Origin: Gammaproteobacteria bacterium
Lineage (GTDB): Bacteria; Pseudomonadota; Gammaproteobacteria; S012-40
Length of the DNA stretch: 8,921 nt
NCBI GenBank assembly: GCA_029864945.1
Contig: JAOTSL010000124.1
Span: 1-8,921 of the forward strand
Direction: 5' to 3'
Shown here: positions 1-4,873 of the stretch, piece after piece
Layout of the letters: the number at the start of each line of letters is the position of its first letter
Position numbering within the stretch: the first letter of the stretch is position 1
Notes under the pieces: generated by a model
Told to the model about the DNA's origin: nothing
Seen by the model: only the letters and a program-made list of their open reading frames with translations
Database searches by the model: none
Translations under genes and position numbers: made by a program

Positions 1-648
1 TTCAGAGACAGGGCCGTGCTGAATAATACGACCTTCGGACAAAACATAAACCGTATCAGCAAGAAACCGAGCCTCTTCAAGGTCATGAGTTGCAATTAGT
101 ACAGGGATTTGTGTATAGCTAATTATTTTTTGCAGCTCGCGTCGTAATTCATGCCGTAGAAAAATATCCAGTGCTGAAAATGGCTCATCCAGCAATAAAA
201 TATCTGGCGCAATAACCAGAGCCCGTGCAAGAGCAACCCGTTGTTTTTCTCCACCCGAAAGCTCTTGTGGATACGCTGTTGCCTTATGACTTAAATTAAT
301 TCGATTTAGCCAGTCAATCACAACTGTTTGCTGAACGGCTTCCTCAACACCATATGCAATATTGTCATAAACACTTAAATGTTCAAATAAAGCATAGTCC
401 TGAAAAACCATTCCTACTTTTCGTTTTTGAATGGCTAAATTGATTTTTTTTCGCTTATCAAACCAGCACGTATTGTCAGAATAAATCTCACCACCTGATG
501 GAATTTCTAACCCGCTTAACAGCCTGAATAACGACGACTTACCACTACCCGAAGCCCCTACCAGAGCTGTAATCGAGCCATTATCCAGACTTAGCTCTGC
601 ATTTAGGCTAAAGTTTTCTCGCTGATAAGTTATAGCGGCATGAAACAC
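1..648 (-). CDS. modC: Molybdate ABC transporter ATP-binding protein ModC (partial, C-terminus off the left edge)
   Basis: This is the cytoplasmic ATPase that drives molybdate import through ModB. The 216 visible residues contain a complete ABC nucleotide-binding core: Walker A GASGSGKS (residues 31-38), Q-loop FQDYALF (82-88), signature LSGGEKQRVALARAL (130-144), Walker B ILLLDEPFSALD (150-161) and the H-loop histidine in ATHD (His188). The C-terminal molybdate-binding MOP domain expected for many ModC proteins would lie beyond position 1 and cannot be judged. The start is taken as GTG at 648-646; the first in-frame ATG lies well inside the Walker region. The GTG begins two bases after the modB TAA (653-651) and shares one base with a second in-frame TAG, so translation is probably coupled to modB. 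The family is certain; the molybdate assignment rests on the adjoining modA and modB. Confidence 0.93.
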   Translation of the reverse strand, partial: MFHAAITYQRENFSLNAELSLDNGSITALVGASGSGKSSLFRLLSGLEIPSGGEIYSDNTCWFDKRKKINLAIQKRKVGMVFQDYALFEHLSVYDNIAYGVEEAVQQTVVIDWLNRINLSHKATAYPQELSGGEKQRVALARALVIAPDILLLDEPFSALDIFLRHELRRELQKIISYTQIPVLIATHDLEEARFLADTVYVLSEGRIIQHGPVSE

Positions 649-650
649 TA

Positions 651-1316
651 TTACCGAGCCCGTATACGAGATGATTGACTACTATAGACCCACAGCAGCA
701 CAATAAAGGAAAACAGCATCAGGCCGATTGACAACTGATGTGCAGCATCATATTCCAATGACTCAACAAGTTCATAGATTGCAATAGATACAACCTGAGT
801 CTCACCGGGAATATTACCACCAACCATCAGCACTACCCCAAACTCACCAACAGTATGCGAAAAACCTAATACAATTGCGGTTAGAAAACCACGCCTGGAC
901 AATGGAACAATAATAGTCCAAAAAACTCGAAGTCGATTTGCGCCAAGTAGATAGGCAGCTTCGATTGTTCTGAGATTCAATTTTTCGAAAGCAGTCTGTA
1001 ACGGCTGTATTACAAATGGCATAGAGTAAAGTACCGACGCAATGACGAGACCGGTAAACGTAAATGCCAGTGTGGCACCGGTAAAATATTGAGATACCTG
1101 CCCAAGATAACCATTCGAACCCAGCAATATCATTAAATAAAAGCCAAGAACAGTTGGAGGAAGAACCAGAGGAATCGCGACCAGCGCTTCTATCACCGGT
1201 TTCATTTTATTATGAGTAAATGCTAACCACCAACTCATGGGGATGCCGATAATAAGCAAAATGAGCGTTGTTACGGTAGCGAGCTTTATTGTCAGTAAAA
1301 CAGTCTCGAGTATCAA
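651..1316 (-). CDS. modB: Molybdate ABC transporter permease ModB
   Basis: This is the inner-membrane permease that forms the molybdate channel, probably as a homodimer docked on ModC. Its 221 residues match the usual family length and are strongly hydrophobic, with about five to six membrane segments. Diagnostic parts are the PLVLPPTVLGFY segment (residues 49-60), the cytoplasmic EAA loop (about 119-139, beginning EAAYLLGANRL) that contacts the ATPase, and the conserved HTVGEFGVVLMVGGNIPGET stretch (154-173). The start codon is TTG at 1316-1314. It is supported by an AGG Shine-Dalgarno core at 1326-1324 with a 7-base spacer, and the protein begins MILETVLLTIKLA as expected. It lies 72 bases after modA and directly before modC, in the classical order modA-modB-modC. 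A tungstate or related oxyanion permease is possible from the sequence, but the ModA partner favours molybdate. Confidence 0.95.
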   Translation of the reverse strand: MILETVLLTIKLATVTTLILLIIGIPMSWWLAFTHNKMKPVIEALVAIPLVLPPTVLGFYLMILLGSNGYLGQVSQYFTGATLAFTFTGLVIASVLYSMPFVIQPLQTAFEKLNLRTIEAAYLLGANRLRVFWTIIVPLSRRGFLTAIVLGFSHTVGEFGVVLMVGGNIPGETQVVSIAIYELVESLEYDAAHQLSIGLMLFSFIVLLWVYSSQSSRIRAR

Positions 1317-1388
1317 AAAAATACCTATTAATAATTTTTGCTTTCAACGACAAAACAAATGATCAACATATAGCGTCTCGCTTTCACA

Positions 1389-2213
1389 TTACAAATATCC
1401 GAAACGCTGCCTCAATATCTTTTGAACGTCCTGACTTTGCAAATATTTCACAAACTGGCCCGCATTAATTTTTTGCTCATCTTTTTGCCGGTCATATGCG
1501 AGCAGTATACCGTACTGATAAATTGGTTGATAAGCTTCTGCAGGCAACACCCAATACGACCCTTCAAGTAAATCAGTTTTTACCTGTGAATAAGCAACAA
1601 ACCCCATATCAACGTTACCCGAACTCGTAAACTGATACGCCTGACCAACACTCTCACCTAAAATCAAACGACTCCGCGGCACATGAAGATCAAAATACCC
1701 CAATACTTCCATGGCCGCTCGACCATATGGCGCTGTTTTTGGGTTTGCCAGGGCTAGCCGCCTAAAATCAAGACTAATGAGACGCTGTTTTAAATCTTCG
1801 TTATTTTTATACTTTGAATTTACAGTCCACAATACCAGCTGCCCTTGAACATATTGAAACTCGTCCTCAAATCGAGCGATGCCATCACCGACCAATTTTT
1901 GCGGCGTCAACTTATCTGCGGCTAAAAATATATCGTACGGTGCACCATTCATAATCTGCGCATACAATTTTGCGGTTGAACCAGCCGTAATTTTTAACTT
2001 AATTGCGTATTCTTTTTCAAATTTTAATTTTATATATTTTAATGGCAACAAAAAATTACTGGCTGTCGCTATTTTAATCGCTCGATTACGATCATCCGCC
2101 GCCACCTGCTTGATCGCACCGCTTACGCAAGCTAAGTAAACGCTTACAATCCATACTAATAACCTCAGTAATTGTGATAGATTCAGTGTATAAAGACCAT
2201 AAACTGCTTGCAT
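1389..2213 (-). CDS. modA: Periplasmic molybdate-binding protein ModA
   Basis: This is the periplasmic substrate-binding protein that captures molybdate (and probably tungstate) and delivers it to ModB. Its 274 residues are slightly longer than E. coli ModA (about 257). Residues 1-39 look like a Sec signal: a longish N-region, a hydrophobic core (about 15-30), then AxA-like cleavage options near SGA (31-33) or VAA (37-39). A cysteine occurs at residue 29 (YLAC), but tyrosine at the -3 position makes a lipobox doubtful. The family hallmarks are present: KIATASNF (47-54), GSTAKLYAQI (78-87), GAPYDIFLAAD (90-100), LANPKTAPYGRAAMEVL (155-171) and GESVGQAYQFTSSGNVDMGFV (186-206). These carry the oxyanion-binding Ser, Ala and Val positions known in the family. 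The ATG at 2213 has a weak GGA six bases upstream. It is the first gene of the modABC transcript and is divergent from a small peptide gene. Confidence 0.95.
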   Translation of the reverse strand: MQAVYGLYTLNLSQLLRLLVWIVSVYLACVSGAIKQVAADDRNRAIKIATASNFLLPLKYIKLKFEKEYAIKLKITAGSTAKLYAQIMNGAPYDIFLAADKLTPQKLVGDGIARFEDEFQYVQGQLVLWTVNSKYKNNEDLKQRLISLDFRRLALANPKTAPYGRAAMEVLGYFDLHVPRSRLILGESVGQAYQFTSSGNVDMGFVAYSQVKTDLLEGSYWVLPAEAYQPIYQYGILLAYDRQKDEQKINAGQFVKYLQSQDVQKILRQRFGYL

Positions 2214-2225
2214 ATTGCGTCCATT

Positions 2226-2254
2226 TTGATATGTTTTGTCACAGTCAGGATAAC
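2226..2254 (+). promoter_or_regulatory. Candidate sigma-70 promoter for the 35-aa peptide gene
   Basis: TTGATA (2226-2231) and GATAAC (2249-2254) are separated by exactly 17 bases, giving a good match to a housekeeping promoter. Transcription would begin near 2261, with a leader of about 44 bases before the ATG at 2305. This is inferred from sequence alone. Confidence 0.45.
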
Positions 2255-2260
2255 TCTGAC
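2244..2260. promoter_or_regulatory. Short inverted repeat overlapping the promoter (possible operator)
   Basis: GTCAG (2244-2248) and CTGAC (2256-2260) form a perfect 5-base inverted repeat around a 7-base centre. It covers the proposed -10 element and lies in the divergent gap between modA and the peptide gene, where a repressor could control either side. I cannot match it to a named regulator, and a 5-base arm can arise by chance. Confidence 0.25.
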
Positions 2261-2304
2261 ATTCTCGTTAGCGATACCAATTACATTTTACTTAGGGGTA
2301 AGAA

Positions 2305-2412
2305 ATGAAAAAAGATCACATTATGTCTCACGACGCTATTTACGTTAGTTACTTAGCAATCATTACACTAGTTTTATCAATTCTTGGTTCAACTATGGCT
2401 TTTCACGGCTAA
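2305..2412 (+). CDS. Small single-helix membrane peptide (35 aa), M-x-F-H-G tail, copy 1
   Basis: I do not recognise this family. The gene encodes a 35-residue peptide with a short polar N-terminus (MKKDHIMSHD), one membrane helix (about residues 12-30, including YLAIITLVLSIL) and the tail TMAFHG. An AGGGG Shine-Dalgarno at 2294-2298 sits six bases before the ATG. A promoter candidate lies upstream and a strong intrinsic terminator starts 20 bases after the stop, so it looks like a self-contained single-gene unit. The peptide at 2691-2804 is clearly related: both have D-x-[IV]-Y-V, L-A-[IV]-I, LVLSIL and M-x-F-H-G in the same order. Conservation between two copies, plus the expression signals, argues for a real gene. 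It may be a small accessory subunit of a membrane complex, which is inference. The conserved histidine just past the helix could bind a cofactor or partner. Confidence 0.75.
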   Translation: MKKDHIMSHDAIYVSYLAIITLVLSILGSTMAFHG

Positions 2413-2431
2413 AGAACAGTTGAGTCACATT

Positions 2432-2461
2432 AAAAGGCGCAGATTAATCTGCGCCTTTTTT
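2432..2461 (+). terminator. Intrinsic terminator after the first peptide gene
   Basis: Positions 2432-2459 form a perfect palindrome. GGCGCAGAT pairs with ATCTGCGCC through a two-base centre, and the stem runs directly into a T tract ending at 2461. It lies 19 bases after the peptide stop and has A/T runs on both sides, so it could work in either direction. Confidence 0.9.
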
Positions 2462-2590
2462 GATTAGAATACAACAAGTTACAATACCCTAATATAACAC
2501 CCCGGTAATATCCCTATATTTCCCGCTTATTTTTAACCCTTTCATTAGTGCGACTTATACCAAACCCATAATTTTTTAATGGTTTTGCTA

Positions 2591-2619
2591 TTGAAACAAC
2601 TTTTAATCCACACTATTGT
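2591..2619 (+). promoter_or_regulatory. Candidate sigma-70 promoter for the 37-aa peptide gene
   Basis: TTGAAA (2591-2596) and TATTGT (2614-2619) are 17 bases apart. Transcription would start near 2626, about 65 bases before the ATG at 2691. The rest of the 2413-2690 gap is AT-rich, and I see no other gene in it. Confidence 0.35.
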
Positions 2620-2690
2620 TTATGTCGTCAGGTTTATTTTGCTGATAGTTTGTAAATTAACCGGTTATTCAATCTTGGAGGGAGATTATC

Positions 2691-2804
2691 ATGATTAGAA
2701 AAAGCACTTTGATAGTAGCAGATGACAAAGTATACGTAATTTTTCTGGCTGTTATTTGGTTGGTTTTATCAATATTAATGGAAAGCATGATGTTTCATGG
2801 CTAA
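2691..2804 (+). CDS. Small single-helix membrane peptide (37 aa), M-x-F-H-G tail, copy 2
   Basis: This is a paralogue of the 35-aa peptide at 2305-2412; the family is not recognised. The N-terminus MIRKSTLIVADDK is charged, followed by one hydrophobic helix (about residues 14-30, with VIFLAVIWLVLSIL) and the tail SMMFHG. The start is firm: GGAGGGA at 2678-2684 is a near-perfect Shine-Dalgarno site, six bases before the ATG. A strong intrinsic terminator lies 24 bases after the stop. The positive N-terminus followed by the helix predicts an N-in, C-out topology, which would put the conserved FHG tail on the periplasmic side. The helix core also resembles the 26-aa peptide at 3524-3604 (VIFL-x-VI-x-L). 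No toxin-antitoxin antisense RNA is apparent, so a small subunit or regulator of a membrane complex is the more natural guess. Confidence 0.78.
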   Translation: MIRKSTLIVADDKVYVIFLAVIWLVLSILMESMMFHG

Positions 2805-2828
2805 TTAATATCCGCTAACGTGAATGCC

Positions 2829-2860
2829 AAAAAGGCCAGTGATAAACACTGGCCTTTTTT
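2829..2860. terminator. Bidirectional intrinsic terminator between the second peptide gene and ycgL
   Basis: AAAAAGGCCAGTG (2829-2841) pairs perfectly with CACTGGCCTTTTT (2847-2859) around the loop ATAAA. The plus strand ends in a T6 run and the minus strand in a T5 run. It therefore serves both the plus-strand peptide gene and the convergent ycgL, whose stop is about 30 bases away. Confidence 0.92.
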
Positions 2861-2890
2861 AATTCGCCATCTATACCTGAACATGAGAAT

Positions 2891-3127
2891 TTAGAAAACC
2901 TTTGGCGGCAACTGAAGATAAAACCCCTTTTCCAATACATGCGAGACCACTTCATTTATATCTTCTGATATTAATTTAGTATCAGCCGTAACCTCTAATT
3001 CCATTACAAAACTAAGATCACCTAAAATATTTATCAACGCCTCCGGTAATTCATCCTGATCAAGGGGCTTATTTACATATAAATACGTCTGATCTTTTTT
3101 ACTACTTTTATATATTTCAAGTTGCAT
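2891..3127 (-). CDS. ycgL: YcgL-family protein
   Basis: This is a small cytoplasmic protein of the YcgL family (formerly UPF0745), whose molecular role is not established. The 78 residues begin MQLEIYKSSKKDQTYLYV, closely matching the family's opening Y-[KR]-SSK-[KR]-DQTYLYV block (here 6-18). They end with the second hallmark GFYLQLPP (68-75). Between these lie LPEALINILGDL and the V-x-AD-x-KL segment, in the same order as in E. coli YcgL. The protein stops three residues after the LQLPP motif and lacks the variable polar tail of the roughly 100-aa E. coli protein. The ATG at 3127 is set by homology; only a weak, distant AGG is visible upstream. The gene is isolated, with plus-strand peptide genes on both sides, and shares the bidirectional terminator at 2829-2860. 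Confidence 0.93.
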   Translation of the reverse strand: MQLEIYKSSKKDQTYLYVNKPLDQDELPEALINILGDLSFVMELEVTADTKLISEDINEVVSHVLEKGFYLQLPPKVF

Positions 3128-3523
3128 ACTTTTTACTGCCTAATTACTTTTATCAATTCCCTAAACACTACCTGGAAATAATTATGAAAAAACACCTAAC
3201 TCTGATTTTAACGCCAAACAATATCGTGGGATTATGCTACATTTTTTAGTCAAATAACACTCAGAACCATCAATTGACCTGATACTTTAAAAGGTATTTT
3301 GCGTATTTTCCTACATTCAACTGGGCATTAAGTGAAATCACCTGCTATTTCTGACTAAATTACTAAATTACTTCATTTTAGTCTTGCGTCATCACAAAAG
3401 TTTTTATATTGTTGTTCGTAGAAACAGATCACCTATTTTTTCTGCTTCTAATATCGATCCGATAACCTTACAGACACTATTGGATCACGCATTGTAAATT
3501 TTATTTTTTTGGAGGGATTTATT
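3128..3523. other. 396-base noncoding gap upstream of the 26-aa peptide gene
   Basis: This gap lies between the divergent ycgL and the 26-aa peptide gene and should hold promoters for both. On the plus strand, TGCTACATT (3235-3243) is an extended -10-like element, but no good -35 goes with it. ACTAAATT occurs twice head to tail at 3354-3369. No gene or RNA with clear support was found. Confidence 0.4.
3511..3516 (+). promoter_or_regulatory. Strong ribosome binding site that sets the GTG start at 3524
   Basis: GGAGGG follows a run of T residues and is seven bases before GTG. The context TTGGAGGGA is identical in the leader of the 37-aa peptide gene (from 2676). It is the main reason to believe that the 26-codon frame is translated. 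Confidence 0.7.
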
Positions 3524-3604
3524 GTGGGAAATGCTACTGTACCAGTTATCTTTTTAGGCGTAATTTTTCTGTTGTTCGTTATCTTGCCTTTGACAACAGC
3601 ATAA
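3524..3604 (+). CDS. Very small hydrophobic membrane peptide (26 aa)
   Basis: I do not recognise this gene. From GTG at 3524 it encodes 26 residues: a short start MGNATVP, then an almost uninterrupted helix VIFLGVIFLLFVILPLTTA. The ribosome binding site GGAGGG with a seven-base spacer is excellent. The helix aligns with the 37-aa peptide upstream: VxVIFLxVIxL, then IL at equivalent spacing. It lacks the M-x-F-H-G tail and has proline near the end of the helix. It may be a diverged or shortened member of the same family, or an unrelated tiny membrane peptide with similar composition. A long perfect hairpin begins 14 bases after the stop. The other frame entering at TTG 3522 or ATG 3531 stops after about eight codons, so the GTG frame is the only sensible one. 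Confidence 0.5.
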   Translation: MGNATVPVIFLGVIFLLFVILPLTTA

Positions 3605-3617
3605 GTTATTGCTACTT

Positions 3618-3656
3618 AGTTTACACCGCACCAAATATTCTGGGGCGGTGTAAACT
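3618..3656. repeat. Long perfect inverted repeat after the 26-aa peptide gene
   Basis: AGTTTACACCGC (3618-3629) pairs with GCGGTGTAAACT (3645-3656), a 12-base perfect stem. The inner CC/GG bases can add two more pairs after one mismatch. Neither strand has a T run directly after the stem, so it is not a classical intrinsic terminator. It may protect or end the small transcript in another way, or be a protein-binding palindrome. Confidence 0.7.
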
Positions 3657-3893
3657 GCAAGTTACAAAAAAAATACAAAATACAAATAATAAAAATCTTT
3701 CTACATTCTCACTTTTCTATTTTTAATCCTTACTAACTTAATGGCAAATAACCCTCTCATCAACACTGTTATTTGTAATTCGCGCTAAACAATTTTTCTT
3801 AATACCATCAAAATAAAATATTCTCTTTAAAACGCCCACATTACTTTCCAGCGAACTTTTTCGATGAACACAGAATAAAGATTTAAGCATTTT

Positions 3894-4100
3894 CTAATTG
3901 ATACTGTTATGCAAGGTACATAGCAGCTTATCGAACTTAACGCTGTCTGACTGAAACCCCGTAGGCATTGCTATTCCACTCACCAAACCACCCGTTTCAA
4001 ATAAAAATGCTTTCACTTTTGCGTATGCTAAATAATTTATACTCGCATTAGAAAATGACACCAACTCAATAAAGTGATAATTTTCATTTGTACTCAGCAT
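3894..4100 (-). CDS. Doubtful 68-aa hypothetical protein
   Basis: This is an open frame of 68 codons without recognisable family motifs, signal peptide or membrane helix. It starts MLSTNENYHFIELVSF and includes FLFETGGLVSGIAMPTGF. In its favour, TATAAA lies just upstream with a poor -35 (TTCGTA) at 17 bases, and AGG sits four bases before the ATG. Against it, the spacing is short, the region is otherwise noncoding and no partner gene is near. It could be a real lineage-specific gene, a remnant or a chance frame. Confidence 0.25.
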   Translation of the reverse strand: MLSTNENYHFIELVSFSNASINYLAYAKVKAFLFETGGLVSGIAMPTGFQSDSVKFDKLLCTLHNSIN

Positions 4101-4421
4101 ATAACCTGATGGTCAATTCAATTTATAGTTTAGAGATTACTTAATACGAACTACTTTCATTCAAGTAATAAAATACTACCAGGCACTGAAAGTATTTTTA
4201 TATTTTGCATAAAACTTTACTCTCAATCTTGTGATTTACAGTTTTATATATTTTTTTTGGATGCCCAGAAAAATAAATCCCCATTTACTACTAATTTGAT
4301 TTTCTTTCAGTAAAAAAATATTGAATAAACATTTAATCACCCGTGCTTGAATGTTATGCATCACGCTGATTTACATCTTATTTTTATAGTTTATGAAGAT
4401 TTTCATATTTCTCATATTTTT

Positions 4422-4449
4422 TTGTTTTCAGTAATGAACATGCTACACT
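4422..4449 (+). promoter_or_regulatory. Candidate extended -10 promoter for the 4483 gene
   Basis: TACACT (4444-4449) is preceded by TGC (4441-4443), an extended -10 arrangement, with a weak TTGTTT (4422-4427) 16 bases upstream. The predicted start near 4456 leaves a leader of about 27 bases, enough for the GAGG site at 4472-4475. Confidence 0.4.
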
Positions 4450-4482
4450 TAAAACTGTTACCGCTTAATTTGAGGTCTTGCA

Positions 4483-4713
4483 GTGGATGCTGACTTATAT
4501 CCAGTTGTAAATGGTTGCTATCTTGCTAGAAACAGTGAAATGTTTAAAGTCAGGATGTTGAGCTACCGTGGTGCTGACATCAATCACATAATGATTGAGG
4601 ACACCTCTGGAAACGTGACATCTATTAATTTCCCTAGCTGGGAAAATATGCGCCTTATCCCCTGCTGCATATCCAGCCCTTCCACTCGAAAACAATTTTT
4701 ATCCCCAGCCTAA
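4483..4713 (+). CDS. Small hypothetical protein (76 aa)
   Basis: I cannot name the family. The 76 residues read like a compact soluble protein: VNGCYLARN (9-17), then FKVRMLSYRGADINHIMIED (21-40), a turn TSGNVTS, and a segment INFPSWENMRLI ending in a polar tail. The alternation of hydrophobic and polar residues suggests a small beta-rich fold. There is no signal peptide or membrane helix; cysteines occur at residues 12, 61 and 62. The GTG start at 4483 has GAGG at 4472-4475 with a seven-base spacer and a promoter candidate just upstream, which makes it a better gene than the minus-strand frame over the same bases. It stands alone between an AT-rich gap and the convergent htpG. Its function is unknown. 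Confidence 0.65.
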   Translation: MDADLYPVVNGCYLARNSEMFKVRMLSYRGADINHIMIEDTSGNVTSINFPSWENMRLIPCCISSPSTRKQFLSPA

Positions 4714-4761
4714 CTTTAAACCACGATCATCTACGGTATAGTTTTCCACCTCACATAAAAA

Positions 4762-4795
4762 AACGCCACCAATTTTAGCTGGTGACGTTCTTTAT
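4762..4795. terminator. Terminator between the 4483 gene and htpG
   Basis: Arms 4762-4771 and 4780-4789 (AACG, mismatch, CACCA with TGGTG, mismatch, CGTT) form a ten-position stem around an eight-base loop. On the minus strand it runs into seven T residues and would end the htpG transcript. On the plus strand the tail is CTTTATAT, weaker but usable for the 4483 gene. Confidence 0.75.
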
Positions 4796-4818
4796 ATAAC
4801 TATTTTACGAATAGTTTA

Positions 4819-4834
4819 GTGCTAGAAATAGCGC
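4819..4834. repeat. Small hairpin with GAAA loop downstream of htpG
   Basis: On the plus strand, GTGCTA (4819-4824) and TAGCGC (4829-4834) pair with one G-U around a GAAA tetraloop. It lies between the htpG stop and the terminator at 4762-4795. On the htpG transcript the loop would read TTTC, so the stable GNRA loop exists only on the plus strand. Confidence 0.4.
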
Positions 4835-4840
4835 CAGAAA

Positions 4841-4865
4841 TTTAGCACAAACAGTTTGTGCTAAA
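4841..4865. repeat. Perfect 11-base inverted repeat directly after htpG
   Basis: TTTAGCACAAA (4841-4851) and TTTGTGCTAAA (4855-4865) pair perfectly around a three-base loop, beginning 8 bases after the htpG stop. The T tract on the minus strand is only three bases. It is more likely a 3' stabilising hairpin or accessory terminator than the main terminator. Confidence 0.65.
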
Positions 4866-4873
4866 ACTAATGA

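Larger units (their letters stand above)
3605..4482. other. AT-rich, nearly gene-free stretch of about 880 bases
   Basis: Long A/T runs and no convincing coding frame characterise this region, apart from a doubtful minus-strand ORF at 3894-4100. It contains the long hairpin at 3618-3656 and an 8-base inverted repeat, CAAATAAC (3745-3752) with GTTATTTG (3768-3775). Another pair, AAAATACT (4170-4177) with AGTATTTT (4191-4198), is followed by T-rich sequence. A promoter candidate for the 4483 gene lies at the right end. Confidence 0.5.

Noticed and set aside
1317..1388. Possible ModE operator or attenuator in the modA-modB gap
   Set aside because: Only a 4-base stem (AGCG/CGCT) and a CGCTATAT half-site-like word on the minus strand are visible. 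That is too little to call an operator.
1879..2139. 86-aa plus-strand frame inside modA
   Set aside because: It lies antisense within modA, whose protein is clearly homologous to its family. It is a shadow frame.
3184..3249. 21-codon plus-strand frame beginning MKKHLTLIL
   Set aside because: It has only a weak GGAA upstream, no conserved motif shared with the other small peptides and no terminator. It also overlaps the extended -10 candidate at 3235-3243.
4170..4198. Terminator-like hairpin AAAATACT/AGTATTTT followed by T-rich sequence
   Set aside because: The stem is only A/T-rich with one C-G and one G-C pair and a 13-base loop. No gene lies directly upstream on the plus strand that it could terminate.
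4357..4494. 45-codon plus-strand frame beginning MHHADLHLIF
   Set aside because: There is no Shine-Dalgarno site. It runs through the promoter and ribosome-binding region of the better-supported 4483 gene, and its composition is that of translated AT-rich noncoding DNA.
4495..4695. 66-aa minus-strand frame opposite the 4483 gene
   Set aside because: It is antisense to a frame with promoter, ribosome binding site and protein-like composition, and has no support of its own.
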